Positions 32,830 through 44,774 of a DNA stretch of 64,000 nt are shown piece by piece. The stretch spans positions 1 through 64,000 of the forward strand of contig JADGJG010000004.1 of NCBI GenBank assembly GCA_027596195.1, in the 5' to 3' direction. The stretch comes from Podochytrium sp. JEL0797 (Eukaryota > Chytridiomycota > Chytridiomycetes > Chytridiales > Chytriomycetaceae). Within the stretch, counting starts at the first letter, position 1. Each line of letters opens with the position of its first letter. Below the pieces are notes generated by a model. It saw nothing but the letters and a program-made list of their open reading frames with translations. It did no database searches and was not told the origin of the DNA. Position numbers and translations under genes: made by a program.

Positions 32830-32860
32830 TTGTAATCAAACTAAAAACAATTCGCTAAAA

Positions 32861-33436
32861 ATGCGGGGACAGTTGGGCCGTGTTCTGCAGTGCGGTGCGA
32901 GCAAGGTTCAGTTGGTCTCCGCGGGTTTGGACAGTGCCGGAAGGGTGGTGTCAGGGGGCGGGTGGCTGGATTGTCCCAGGTGCAAAATGTGGAAAAAATG
33001 CAAAAATCACATTCAAACAACCAATGCCCTTTCTTTTCTTTTCAATGTACTCCATTATTAGCGTATCAGTACGAGGTTGTGTGAGTGTGCTCTGTTTTAA
33101 TCGATTAGTAGAAGAATGAACAAAAATCGCGAAACAGAAAAATTTTCACCTGGGGCCATGCCACTCGAAGAAACAACATCTGGAATCTCCCTCGTGTGGA
33201 GGCCAGAGAGGCTTCGGATGATCACCAGCGAGATGCCGACATGTCTGGTTAGACGTCTTGGCGGTGGAGACGAGTTGGGGAAGATTGGAGGCATTCGAAA
33301 CACTCGGATGGCTCCTTGTCAACACACGTTGGTTGTCGCGAGGAAGGTGGCGGAACTGCGGTTGGACATGATCGTGGTGGGTTGGTGGTGCGGTATTAAA
33401 GGGTACCCTCGCACTTTGTGGCTGGGGATGAAGTGA
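32861..33436 (+). other. Uncertain small ORFs divergent from EPL1
   Basis: An ATG at 32861, 31 bp from the EPL1 start, opens 66 codons (MRGQLGRVLQCGASKVQLVS...) and a second ORF of 106 codons runs 33116-33436. Neither shows a known motif, and I could not join them by splicing. They may be a short spliced gene or non-coding. The rest of the spacer to 33555 holds nothing else. Confidence 0.25.
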
Positions 33437-33555
33437 TTCCGGGGAAGAAAAAAATTCGGGCTCTTCTCTGACTTTCACCTCACGTGATTTGTGAGGGACT
33501 TGCGACGTGATCGCCCGCGTTTTTCTGTCACATATATCCATAACGCAATGCAAAT

Positions 33556-34389
33556 TCAATAATCATACTCCTCCTCATTCACACTCCCCTTCCCCTCCCA
33601 CACATCCATCCATTCCTTCCGCGACCTCCGTTTCCCCTCCCCCTCCAATTCCTCACCCCCAACCTCATCAAAATACCGCTCCTGCGCCTCCCGCATCACA
33701 TCCTCATAATCATCCAACCCTTCATCCCCATCCACCGCTTCGTAATCGAAAAATTCGGATTCAAGGCCATCCAGAAACCGTTCCTTCATGATGCGCATCA
33801 ATTCTTGCCTCATTTCGAGTCTCGTTTCCGGGGAATTCGATTCTTGGTTGGAATAGTTGATCTGGGAAGCCACTCGTTCAATCGACACGGACTCCAGCGA
33901 CGCATCGATGCGTTTTTGAATAACCCTCCGCCGCCTCGCATCTTCATAAAATTGCCTCCCTTCTTCGTCATCCGAATCAAACTCTTGCACAGGCTCCTCG
34001 TCTTCGTCCCCATCCCCGCCGTGTTCCACCTCCGCACTCCGCCCAAACCCATTCACTCGCTCCACAAACTCCCTCTCATCGATATCATAATACATCCTTT
34101 CCACAAGCGTCACAGACCCTGCGAACGGGGCGCTTCGTTCCACGGGGGGTGTGAGTTGAGTGATGTAGTGGTCGAAAAGGTGGGGGCATCTTTGGCGGAT
34201 GGAGGCGTCGCTGAAAAAGGAGTCTGGGTCGAGTGAGGTGCTGGTCTGGGTCGGGTGTGAGGGGTTGGAGGGGGCGAAGAGGCGGGTGAGGTGGGCGAAA
34301 CGGCGGTTTCGTTTGGTTTGTTCGTCGGGTGGATTCATTATTTTTTTCGAATTCCAACTGAGAGGAGAAACAGAATGGAAGTCATTCAT
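33556..34389 (-). CDS. CCDC97 homologue
   Basis: Intronless, 277 residues (an internal Met at 34338 is an alternative start). The C-terminal half shows the CCDC97 pattern: RQRCPHLFDHYITQLT in the middle and MKERFLDGLESEFFDYEAVD then DEGLDDYEDVMREAQERYFD, matching the family signature MxxRFLxGxDxxFFDYxxVD...YDD. CCDC97 proteins associate with the SF3B part of the spliceosome. A long acidic stretch (GGDGDEDEEPVQEFDSDDEE) lies between. Confidence 0.75.
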   Translation of the reverse strand: MNDFHSVSPLSWNSKKIMNPPDEQTKRNRRFAHLTRLFAPSNPSHPTQTSTSLDPDSFFSDASIRQRCPHLFDHYITQLTPPVERSAPFAGSVTLVERMYYDIDEREFVERVNGFGRSAEVEHGGDGDEDEEPVQEFDSDDEEGRQFYEDARRRRVIQKRIDASLESVSIERVASQINYSNQESNSPETRLEMRQELMRIMKERFLDGLESEFFDYEAVDGDEGLDDYEDVMREAQERYFDEVGGEELEGEGKRRSRKEWMDVWEGKGSVNEEEYDY

Positions 34390-36237
34390 TATTTAGAATA
34401 GACATAATACCTTCTTTATGATGTGGGGGTGGATGCTGCGATGGATGCTTGATTTAGGAGCAAAAATCCGCCGCTTCAAAGCAAAAATCCGCCAGGTGGA
34501 TCCATACCGAGGCTGTGGCCGTGGGTTTCAAAAAGCTGTAGTTATCGAGTAGCGCACTGAGTTTTCGCGCCACAGCGTAAGCAAGACATGAGTGCCGATC
34601 ATGCATCATTCGTATCACGGATTTGGGACCTCCCCTCGGCCATCGCCCACTTTTGCCCATAATTCATTCGGTCCACGCTCCATCTCGGAATCAAGGAAAT
34701 CCAAAACGCGTCTCCTCAAAGCGGCGATTCTGCTCGGTGTGCAAGTGCGGTTACGAGATGAGCCGCGTCGGAGGCTCAAGAAACGCGCGAGAGTTGGATG
34801 GATTGGCGACGGAGAAAGTGACAGTGGACCTCGCGTTGCAGCCGGGTGAGCAGAACCTTTCGCGAATCCAGCGAAAGAATCGCGTTGATTATTTTGGACT
34901 CGCTGTTTCGCTAGACGATGGAGGGAGGTGGAGAAGCAGCTCAATTTGGATGTCGAGATGATCAAGGGGGGTGGGTGCGGTAATCCTGAGGTGGATGATG
35001 AAAATGCTTGCGTTGGGCTGTCAGACGACGCGAAAAAGGAATGAGTAGTTTAGAAAACCGAAACGCCAAAAACATGTCCGCCCAAACCCCTGGAAATAAT
35101 CGGACAGGCGCACAGCAACAATTCCGGTCTGGTTCGAGCTCGCTGGTTCTCAGTTGACGCGTGGTACACTACTTTTGTGCCCAAGAATCAGACCTCAATT
35201 ACTGTTCCGACTGTCCTCTCTAACGGGCTGTTGGGCTTGGCAGACTCCATCCAAGTATCCTGGGTCATTCTCCAACCCTCCCTTTCATCTCCTTGCACAT
35301 CGTATTCAGGCGGACTTCAGGACTCCAGATCCAGCGCGATATCAGAGTTTGATATTCGCGGCTTGGATCCCTCCCTGCTGTTTCCGGCCGATTCAATGCG
35401 AAGAAACTGCTAAGAATCCTTCCGCTCTTTGACATGCGCACAGCAACTCTTCCGGTCTGATTCTACCCAGTTGACGCGTTGTCACTACCTTTGTGGCCTT
35501 TATTGCTGTTGCGGCTGTCCTCCAATTTCTAAGCTGTTGGGCTTGACAGATTCCATTCAATTCCATGTGCTTCAGTCTTCTTTCCATCGTTTTCGACTCT
35601 CCTCTTTCCTCCTATTTCTCTCCATCTGTGATTATTTGTTTATGAGTGTGCGGTGGGGGATACAGGGGGGCCGAGTTTACCGGTGCGTAGGAGGCTGCGG
35701 GAGGTTGTGGGCACCATGGGAAGGAGAATCAGGGACGCGAGGTGAGGGGATGTATCGTGAGGTGGATGTGGAGGCGACAAGGTATCAGGCGTGACGCGAC
35801 GGCAAAGAAGAATGAGTAGAACCGAAGCTTCAAAAAAAATAGAAAGCTGGATAATCGTTAAGCTCGCTAATAAATTAAGAATTTTTTTTATTGACGGTGA
35901 ATAACCACGGCCTGAGGTAGCGGCGAACGTCAACTCCATGGCGGGTCGGAGATGAAAAAGAAAAAGATGAATACGCGGCTTATGCGAGGCTTCGATACTG
36001 ACGAGTTATGGATTCAGCGAGTAATTTGATTGAGTGACGGTTTTTCCTAAAAACCTTTCATTTCTTATTTCAATTTCCTATATTTCTAAGAACTTTCGGG
36101 TTTGCTCAGAGCTCGGCATGCACCTTCAAATTTTCCGATATTCCTCATCACCGTGTCATCACCGCCCGATCCTCCCCAGCCGCCACCGGGAAAACAAAAA
36201 AAATCTCCCATCCAATCTCTCCGCCTTCTGATCCATC
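34390..36237. other. Decayed gene region with a tandem duplication (35107-35600)
   Basis: 34590-35040 has fragments in three frames that look coding (RLKKRARVGWIGDGE; REVEKQLNLDVEMI) but no continuous gene. 35107-35290 and 35437-35590 are imperfect direct copies of one segment (gcgcacagcaac, ttccggtctg, cagttgacgcg, ctgttgggcttg). The first copy keeps an open frame to 35413 with Ser/Thr/Val-rich text but no Met at a sensible place. 35600-36237 holds no gene apart from the 5' flank of the carbonic anhydrase. Confidence 0.45.
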
Positions 36238-37391
36238 ATGCTTTCGCAATCCACATCTCCGGCCCCGTCCATCCACGACCCCACACACATTGATACCCTT
36301 GCCGAACTCCTCAACAACAACCGCGAATGGGCATCGAGCATGCGGGCCGCAAACCCGGGCTTGCTTGAGCGTCTGGCCAAGCAGCAGACGCCCGAAATCT
36401 TGTGGATCGGTATGGTATTTCATTCGATTCCCCTATCTGACTCTCGTCGGGGAAAGGACGGGACCCCCGCCGTTGTTTTTGGAGATGCCCCGCTTCTGAC
36501 AGAATTTCGCAGGTTGCTCCGATTCCCGAGTCCCTGCGGAATTCGTCTGTGGGCTGGGACCTGGCGATCTTTTCGTGCACCGCAACATCGCCAACGTTGT
36601 GACTCACACGGATCTTTCGTGTCTCTCGGTGATTCAATACGCCGTCGATGTTCTGAAAGTCAAACACATTATCATTTGCGGTGAGTGGGAGTGTATGCGT
36701 GTGGATTCGATTTGGGTCATGTGCGTGCGTGGATTCCGTGTGGGGTGTGCTTGTGGATTCGATGCCCTGTTTCCAGCGTTATCTTCCTCCTCCCGGAAAA
36801 ATTACAACTGACGAATGTGGAATAGGCCACTACCAATGCGGAGGCTGCTCCTCAGCCATGTCGCAGAAACAATACGGACTGATTGATAACTGGTGAACCA
36901 TTTTTGATTGCTTTCGATCGCAAGCGCGACCCCTTATATTTTGATTCCGCCAGGTTGCGAAACATCAAGGATATTTACAATGGAAACAAGGATCGATTGC
37001 AAGGACTTACTCTGGAAGAACAAGGGAATGCGCTGGTCGAGTTGAATGTTGCAAAGTCAGTTCTGAATGTGTGCCACACCACCATTGTTCAGGTATTTCG
37101 ATTCTCTTCCATCATTACAGTATGGGAAATGGCGTTAAATTATCAATCTAGAATGCATGGGACCGCGGGCAGGAACTGTCGGTCCATGGCTGGGTGTATC
37201 AACTCGAAGACGGCTTGATTCAGGACTTGAAGCTCTGCGTCAACAAAAAGAACGAAGTCGACGAAATCTATTCATACGTGACAGCCGATCTGACCAAGAC
37301 GGCCAAGCAGCGCACGGCATCCAAAACGCCGTCTAAAACGCGCAAAGCGGCCGAGTTTCCTGCGGTCGTTGTGCCTGATTCGGCGTTGTGA
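36238..37391 (+). CDS. Beta-class carbonic anhydrase
   Basis: Exons 36238-36409, 36513-36680, 36826-36892, 36954-37092 and 37152-37391 give 261 residues. Zinc ligands are visible: Cys of [18 protein letters not shown], and His and Cys of HYQCGGCS; the Asp/Arg dyad of CSDSR is kept. [20 protein letters not shown] and [10 protein letters not shown] complete the fold. It interconverts CO2 and bicarbonate and is probably cytosolic, since there is no clear presequence. A basic Lys/Thr tail follows the domain. Confidence 0.92.
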
Positions 37392-37466
37392 AACTTTTCA
37401 GTTATTGGAATAGAAATGTACAATTTATTGTCGATGTATTGAATGGAGAAATAATTGGGGAGAATT

Positions 37467-38051
37467 TCAACCCTTGGACGAGAGTTTCGTCAGACTGCTC
37501 ACATCCATGGATCGTGAACCAGAACTCTCAATAATTTCAATAGAAATATTCACGTCCGAAATCGCGGGAACGCTAGGGATACTCATTCGATCCAATTCAC
37601 GTTCATCTGACACGTGACTCGCGTCTTCCAAGCTCGGCCGCACCCCAAAGTCGCCCCCGTTCACGAGATGTTGCTGTACATGATGAAGCGGCAGATTATC
37701 CTCTGAGGAAGTAACTGACCCGTTGGTGGATGCGGCATCGTAGTCCGTTCGGGTGCGGTAACTTGGGGAATGAACGCCGAGCCAATGCAAAACGCTGAAG
37801 TTGTTTTCTGCGCGATGCGCGAGACGCTGGCGAATCTGGTCCTCGGGTGAGTTGGCCACGTATTTCGGTAACGGGTCGTCTTCGATGGAAGGCGGGCGGA
37901 TGTATCGCAGGGCTTCGGCATGTTCGCGGAGGAACTCGTCGTCTTGTTGGCGGAACCGGCGCATGAGGTAGATAAGGAAGGAGATTCCCGCGATGAGAAG
38001 GAGAGTGATGCCCGCGAAAAAGATGAATTGGAGCTCGAGATCCAACATCAT
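37467..38051 (-). CDS. Single-pass membrane protein, unrecognised
   Basis: 194 residues from tandem ATGs at 38051. One hydrophobic helix (FIFFAGITLLLIAGISFLIY, about residues 8-27) is followed by MRRFRQQ, so by the positive-inside rule the rest is cytoplasmic. The tail is Ser/Asp-rich without known domains. It is convergent with the carbonic anhydrase, with 75 bp between stops. Confidence 0.5.
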   Translation of the reverse strand: MMLDLELQFIFFAGITLLLIAGISFLIYLMRRFRQQDDEFLREHAEALRYIRPPSIEDDPLPKYVANSPEDQIRQRLAHRAENNFSVLHWLGVHSPSYRTRTDYDAASTNGSVTSSEDNLPLHHVQQHLVNGGDFGVRPSLEDASHVSDERELDRMSIPSVPAISDVNISIEIIESSGSRSMDVSSLTKLSSKG

Positions 38052-38204
38052 TCCGATTTCTTTTTGATCGATTACAATCGATTGCTTGGTCAAAAGCTTG
38101 TGAAGATGGATCAAACACAACACCAGCGTTTTAATATTCTATGCCTCATCATAACTCCATTATTTACTTTAATCACTCCCACCCTCGCTCACCGACCTCT
38201 CCTC

Positions 38205-38460
38205 TTTCGCTGAACCGCCACCGCCACTCAAAGGCCAAATCGCAGTAATAATATCTCCAAACCCAGCCGACACAGTCCGCGAACGCGTGGATCCCGAGCC
38301 CACAGTCTTCCAATACGGATGATCCAGCGGCAGGTCACCCAACCCTCCCGATTCGTCCACTGCCCTCGGCAACCGTTTTCCAGAATTGGTGGTGCGGAGG
38401 TGGGGTGAATCATTGGGGATCGATTTCACCTTCCAGCTGGTTGAAATTTGGGTAAGGGAG
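38205..38460 (-). pseudogene. Copy of the 3' end of the DHPFWK coiled-coil gene
   Basis: It reads DLPLDHPYWKTVGSGSTRSR and IWPLSGGGGSAKE on the minus strand and aligns with 39990-40275, the 3' end of the gene at 39981-42646. It has no upstream exons. Both ends run into unrelated sequence. Confidence 0.7.
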
Positions 38461-38567
38461 TGGGGGGAGGGGTGCTTGGCGACTGGTGTTGTTGGGCTGC
38501 TTTGTATATTTAAAAAAAGGGGGGGGGGCTGATTTTGGGAGAAATCTAGCGCCGGAAAAACGAATCC

Positions 38568-39530
38568 ATGAAATTAATCGACTTCAGCTCACAAGAAAAT
38601 TGCAGAAGAACTTCCACATTTGATGTCAAAATTCAAGAAGGTTTGAAAACTTCGCGCGCGTCGCTTGCCTGTGATGAATCACCAAACATTCGACAATCGG
38701 CGCCAGCAAGAACTGCCGAGCCAGATTCTCAATCTTCGTCAACGCCTCGAAACAACGACCGACACTGTATGCGTCGAGAGAGACAAGTTTTTTGCGCCAG
38801 TGAAGCGAGATGGGCGGCTAAGAATGCAGAACTCGTGGCGCGTTGCACAGCACGTTTTAACAATGATCAAAGCTTCAACTCAAAGCTTCAAATTGATGAT
38901 AGCGACGAGGGAGCTGGGGATGGGCTGTCGGAGGTTCTGGTGGAGGACATAGATATCAGTCTGGAATGGCCCGCGTCCCACGAAAGAAGACGACGAACCT
39001 TTTCTTGAATTCGCCGCGACCCAGAGGTTTGAGACGCGTTTGGTTGAATTGCCCTTTCAATCGCAGACGAGAGTTTGCATCTTCACTTTGAAGTGAAAAC
39101 GGTCAAGAGCCGAGTCCACACGCTGGAGGAGGAAAATGGGCGTTTGATGACTGGGCGCGTTCGTGAGTTGGAGGAGGAGTTGGAGCAGCTTCGAAACAGG
39201 CCAGCGTCAATTTCTGTTGTGTCCATGCAGCAGTTCTCTAGCGCACTTGCGCCAGAACTTGTTGTGGAAGTGAATTTAGTGAACCCGTGTGGCTGTACCG
39301 GTCGTTGCAGCCGTTCCGATGCATGCCACTGATAAACTCGAGGCTGCATCTGGTCACCACGAAACCAGTCAACCGACTCACAAACGTCATCATGAGTAAG
39401 AATCAGTTCTCGTCCCAGTATCCGAATCTACCGCAAGTTCATTCAGTGGCAAGCTCAGCGACAGGAAGCATGGCGAAACCAAAACGCGTCAAAATTGATG
39501 ATTCCAAGCCACATTAATCAGCCACTCGTA
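38568..39530 (+). pseudogene. Relic of a dispersed coiled-coil gene family (copy 1)
   Basis: Coil-type segments appear in changing frames: ILNLRQRLETTTDTVCVERD (38728 on), KSRVHTLEEENGRLM and VRELEEELEQLRNRPAS (39105-39205). The block 39040-39160 is near-identical to 47740-47865, and 39150-39280 matches the minus strand of 54190-54400. No continuous gene could be built. Confidence 0.55.
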
Positions 39531-39980
39531 TGGAGACATTTGAAGAACAGCCAGCATTAGTGCGCGATGATTCATTTGACAAGTCCACAATGAAATCGGT
39601 GTGAACGAGGATGCTGTAAAAGTGGAGGAGCAGCTAATCAACGCGTCCTCCGATTCTGTGGACTCTATTTCCACTGCTACTGTCGAAGAACCTGCTGTGG
39701 CTGCACCTGAGGCGTCTGAACTGGAATCCGCCTGCTGAGACCTCAAACCATCCGTTTATACGGCATTTGTTAAAAGGAGATCAGATAATAAATATAATAC
39801 GTACGTTCCACACATTCAATTCTCATCCCTCCCCAGGGGAAAAAATAAACACATAAATAAGGGTTTCGAGAAGAAACTTATAGGTAGTCATAGACCAAAA
39901 AAAAAATCGAACAAATAACCAGTCCTTTAAATATTATACGCGTGCATCCTAAATACAATAAGTATTATGATCATTTCCCT

Positions 39981-42646
39981 CTACTCTTTCGCGGCCCCAC
40001 CGCCGCTCAACGGCCAAATCGCACCAACAATATCTCCCAACCCACCCGAAACAGTCCGCGAACGCGTAGGAGTACTCGACCCCGAGCCCACAGTCTTCCA
40101 ATATGGATGATCCAACGGCGGATCACTCAACCCTCCCAATTCGTTCACTCCTCTTTCCTCGGCGGCCGTTTTCCAGAATGGGTGGTCTTGAGGTGGGTTG
40201 AATAGCTGGGAGTCGATTTCATCTTCTTCTGACTGGTTGGAATCGGGTTGAGGGAGTGATGAGAGGTGTTTGGCTACTGGAGTTGTTGGTGCCGTCGGGT
40301 TGCTCGGTAAACGCGACAGTTCCGAATCACGTGTCGAAGAAGAACTCGATAAATTCGGCATCGGCGGTGCAGTGGCAGACTTTGCAAAAATGAGGAACGG
40401 GCTCGACGACATTCGATATAAATCTCCGTTCGGCGTGGATTTCCAAAAAGGATGGTCGGGTGGAGGGTTGAAAATAGTTGGATCCATAGCTTCTTGATCT
40501 TGGCTGGCAGGTTGGGAGCGACGTGGTTGTTGTATTGGAATCGAAGTTGACGAAGTTGACGAAGGACTCGTAGGATCGACCGTCCGAATGGAGCTCGCCT
40601 CCCGTTGAACCATCGATCCTCGAGTGAATCCAGACACTCTCGAAGGCGAACTCGATAAATTCGGCATCGGAGGTGTATCCGTACCTCTTCCGGGTGACTT
40701 GGAGAATACCAAGGCTGGGTTCGAAAACATTCGAGTCAGTTGTCGCTGAATCAATCCCAGCCCCATCGTCGCGTCTTCCTCCTTTCCAAATTCAGGCCGA
40801 GTCTGAGAAGAGTCTCTCTTTGATCCCGTAGACGAGCTGCGAGATTTCGGCACCCGCCGCGTCTCATGGTCCAAAGCCTTGTTGCTCATAACATCGAAAT
40901 ACGCCAAGGACAAGTCATTCGTACTCCGTTTGAGGTCACATACTTCACGCAACAGCATTTGAACGAGATTGACCATGGGTTTCACGATCGTGACGATTTC
41001 TTCTGATTGTGGGGTCCGAGTCGGAGACGCGTGGATGGCGAAACGCGAGCTGAGGGTTTGGATATCGGTCTCAATGTTGGTGAGAACGCTGTGGGAGAGG
41101 CGGGTGAGTTCGGTGAGGTCGAAAGCGCGGCGGAGGCGGCCTGCGTTGTTATTGATGGGATGAGTTTCGGAAGTCTGGAATGTGGAAGGAGGAAATGGGT
41201 ATTTTACGATTGATGCTGACAGTGTCGGTGGAAGCCAGTCGTGAATGGATGGAAAGTGCCGTTGTGTGCAGTGAACGAATCAGAATTTGTGTCGTGGATT
41301 GCGAGAGGTTCGTTGACGATGCGATGCTTGACCTTCTACTGGCTCCTGCACCCGAACCAACACCTTCGAGATGCTTCTCCGAGTTCGAAGTGGTGGGAGA
41401 ATGAGGGATACCCCCTCGTTCCCATCGCTCCGCTTCACCGAGAATATCCACGCCTGACGGCAACTGACGCATGAACCCCTTCTTGAGAATCGGAGATGTT
41501 GGAGTCACGTCACTTATCACGCTGTCCCCAAACTCGCTTTCCAAATTACCCATTTGAACCATTTCAGCCGACTCGCCCAGTTCGACCGCCAACGACGTAT
41601 CCGCCAACATCTCAGCACTGTGCATTCCACCATCACCGAAATGTTCTAACTCTTCCACTGTACTTCGCAGTGCGAGAATCTCAACCTCAGAAGCTGCAAG
41701 GAGGTCTTTGAGCTCGTTCGCTTCCAGAGTCAATTTGGCGTTGGACGAAGAGAGTTCGCGGACCAAAGAGATCATGATATCAGGGGGTTGAGACTGCTTC
41801 TCCAAAGTACTCCCACGTGAGGCGGATGCATTGACTGTTTGAATCGACTTGGTTGTGGCGGTTTGGATGTTTTGGAGGGCGAGCAGATCTTCGTTCATGC
41901 GATGCACTTGCAGCTCAAGTTCCGTTTTTTGGGCGTGCGTTTGTTTGAGCTGCTTTTTGAGGGCGCGTAGCTGTTTTGCGTCTTCGGAGGCCGTATTTGA
42001 TAAGGGGTGTTGCTGCTGGTAGATCACATTCGACGAGGGGGTGGAGGAACGCGAGCCGCACTTTTCCAGAGCTGTTTGGAGGTTTGAGATGCGAGATTCC
42101 GCGGCTCGCAGGTGGTCCGTGAGGTTGATGGATTTCTGATATTGGGGTAAATTGTCAGATTTTCGTTATCATCCAGATTCCATTTCCATACCTGTGTCAG
42201 ATGGGATATTTCCATCCGTGACTCCGAAAGAGAATATTCTTTCGTAGCGTTCGAATTGGCCAGAGATTCGCACTGATTGACAGGTCAGGTAACACTCCAT
42301 CACCCCAAAGAAGCAAAACACACCTGGCTTCGCATAGCTTCCATTTCAGCATGGGAAACATCGAGTAAATGGAGCAAGAGGAGGCCGCAATCTGAGGGTA
42401 TCCAAGCGAGTTCAATCAGAAACGCTTAGACGTTTGGATCACTCGGAGTATACCGGAAGCAATACGGAGACAGGAGTCTCGTTCCATCAATAGAGATTCG
42501 ATTCCATCATGGCCATGGGTTTCGATTGCATTGGGAGTGAGGGGTTGTTCTGGCAGGAGGTTCAAATGAGTCAGGGCTTGTTTACGAGCTCGTTCGGAGT
42601 TAACGTACGAAGTACGATACGGTTCCAGAATGATTCGTCCCGGCAT
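39981..42646 (-). CDS. Coiled-coil protein with C-terminal DHPFWK repeats
   Basis: Exons 42646-42454, 42391-42324, 42272-42192, 42135-41208 and 41140-39981 give 809 residues. The N-terminus starts MPGRIILEPYRTSYVNSERA. LLLLHLLDVSHAEMEAMRSQ then about 200 residues of coiled coil (LRALKKQLKQTHAQKTELEL) follow, a Ser-rich region, a helical block RLRRAFDLTELTRLSHSVLT, and MLLREVCDLKRSTNDLSLAY. The last about 200 residues are disordered with repeated FNPPPDHPFWKS / FNPPQDHPFWKT / DPPLDHPYWKT motifs and two PPMPNLSSS blocks. No family is recognised. The last intron was chosen to restore frame (67 nt, AATAAC branch-like site). Confidence 0.6.
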
Positions 42647-42764
42647 CGATCGAGAAGTTCCAAAGGTTGCATGCGTTGGCCAGAATGCGAGAAGGAGACT
42701 ATTTCCAGGTACAAATTTTCCGCACTTCGATTTTCACAGATCTCCGACAACGCGTTTCGATGCT

Positions 42765-44774
42765 TTATTTTTTCCTGCCCTTGCTCACGTCTTCCATCAC
42801 TTCTTTTTTAAAATTCACCCAATTGTGGCGTTCAATATACAGTTTCTGAATGCACGCAGTGTTTTCAAATTCTGCCTCCAGCTGCAATTGTCCATCCGCA
42901 ATTGTCCTCACGAGCTCGGGAAACGCAATCAGGGTTTTCGAAAATGCATGTCGATTGATAGCTATGTACTTTACCCTCGATGCTGACGTGATGGAGAATT
43001 TGGACCTCAAATCACTTGTGTCCATCACAGTTTGAATCAGCGCCACTTGCGCCGGCGTCCCAACACTTGCGAGAGCCGCTGCTGCCCCGTAATAGCCTCC
43101 CTCGATGTATCCAACATGAACCAGGTTTGTGACAATGTTCATGCCGTGGTGTGTGTTGATCTTGGAGTCGGGGGTGGGTGGGTGTGGGTGCAAGTTGAAT
43201 CGATCGTTAAAGCTGGAGGTTTTGACTTTGGTGAACTGGATGCATTTCGAAAGAGAGCATTTGCCTTCGCTGCTCTTTCATGTTAAAAGAGGATCGCTCG
43301 CAAGAATGCCTCACCAAAACAAATAGACGAAGGGAGGCACACCACCTTCCGATAGAATATGCGAGTTTGCAGGTACTTCAATCAGCTGTGATGTGAATGC
43401 CAAATGATTAACAGCCTCACGACCGAGCCTCGCAAAAAACGGAATCCTCGCAATATACTGAAACCGCTCCTTCATTGTCTGAATCGCTTCCGACTTCAGC
43501 ACATCTTCAAAATCTTCACGGGAAATCCACAAGAGTTCCGTATCTTTGCTCGTGATTACAGTCGCGTGGCGGCGAACGTTGGGACCCCCCATCAACGCCA
43601 ATTCACCAAACGTCTGACCGGCTTCCAGAACTGAAACGAGACTATTCGTTTTTTCAAGCTGAACGTAAATCTCGACTTGTCCTGTCAGGATGAAATAAAA
43701 GTTGCTTGCAACGTGGCCTTGTTTAAGAATCGTTGTTGCCGACCAAAACTTGGAATATTCAACTTTGCGGCCGAGCTCCTGCTTCCTCAGTTGGCTATAA
43801 CTTGAATATCCTGGCAAAGCTTTCATCATCACTTCAAGCAGCTGCAAATCGGCATTTGTGCGTTTCTCTGGCGGTTTCATGACCACTGCGACGATTCTCT
43901 CACCTCCACCCACTTTCGCGGCTTTGAACGCGGCCAGGTTGAACTTGAACCGCTCAGTTGATTCCTCATGCGTACTTTGGCTTGTGTGAATCGCATTTAA
44001 TATACGTGTGTTTTGGAGTTGTTTGACGCTGCGGACCACGTGGATCACTTGGCGAATGGCTTGCTTCCATCGGTTGAATGCTCGAGTCGGATTCTTTGGA
44101 GCTCGATGCTCGACTTTTGGTGGAGATACAGGAAGTTCTCCGGGTGAAGCCACCCAGCTTTTGCGTGATTTGAGAACATCGTGATGTAAGATTGCTTCGT
44201 CGATTTCTTGTGCGAAGCTGATACGTGATTTCAAACGTGTGGTGTGGATTGGACCCAAACGCGTTGGCCGGCGTGACGTTTTCGATGGAGGAATTGTGGT
44301 TGATTCGGGAACAGGTTGGAGACGTGAAGTGGGACAACGTGAATCATGAAATGGAGTAGTCGAATGTTGAACAGTTTCAACCGATTTTTGACCAAGTTGG
44401 CGACGCAAAATGGAATAATGAGAATCTATCGGAGTAATCGTTCCCTTAGAATTTGGTTGAAAGTTGAGGGAGCCATATATGGGATTCGGTTGGTGCTTCA
44501 GAGTTTTGAGGTCAATGAGTGATTTGCTCGCCAGTTTCACGTTGGAGTTAATCTTCACGCCACTGCTCGGGGCTGGGTTCTTTGAAATCATTGCATTGAA
44601 AAGCGCAAGTTGCTTGGAATATATTCTCCTTCTTGCGTCCGATGAGGGAGTCGTGTTGGTGAAATTTTTGCCGTCCAAGAGAATCATTGATTTTGATTTT
44701 TGGGAAGGAGTTCCGTTGGAAGCTGTGACTCCATTATTGAGATTCGTGATTGATGGGAGGGTGACGGAGCTCAT
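42765..44774 (-). CDS. Protein with two tandem cyclic-nucleotide-binding-like domains (copy A)
   Basis: Exons 44774-43315 and 43269-42765 give 654 residues. The first about 290 residues are basic and disordered. The first CNB domain has FWSATTILKQGHVASNFYFI and the phosphate-binding-cassette-like FGELALMGGPNVRRHATVIT. The second starts FARLGREAVNHLAFTSQLIE and continues across the intron with GGYYGAAAALASVG, which lacks the GE...R of a functional cassette. It is not fused to a kinase or channel. The promoter and first 60 per cent of the gene are duplicated, inverted, at 59921-61593. Confidence 0.75.
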
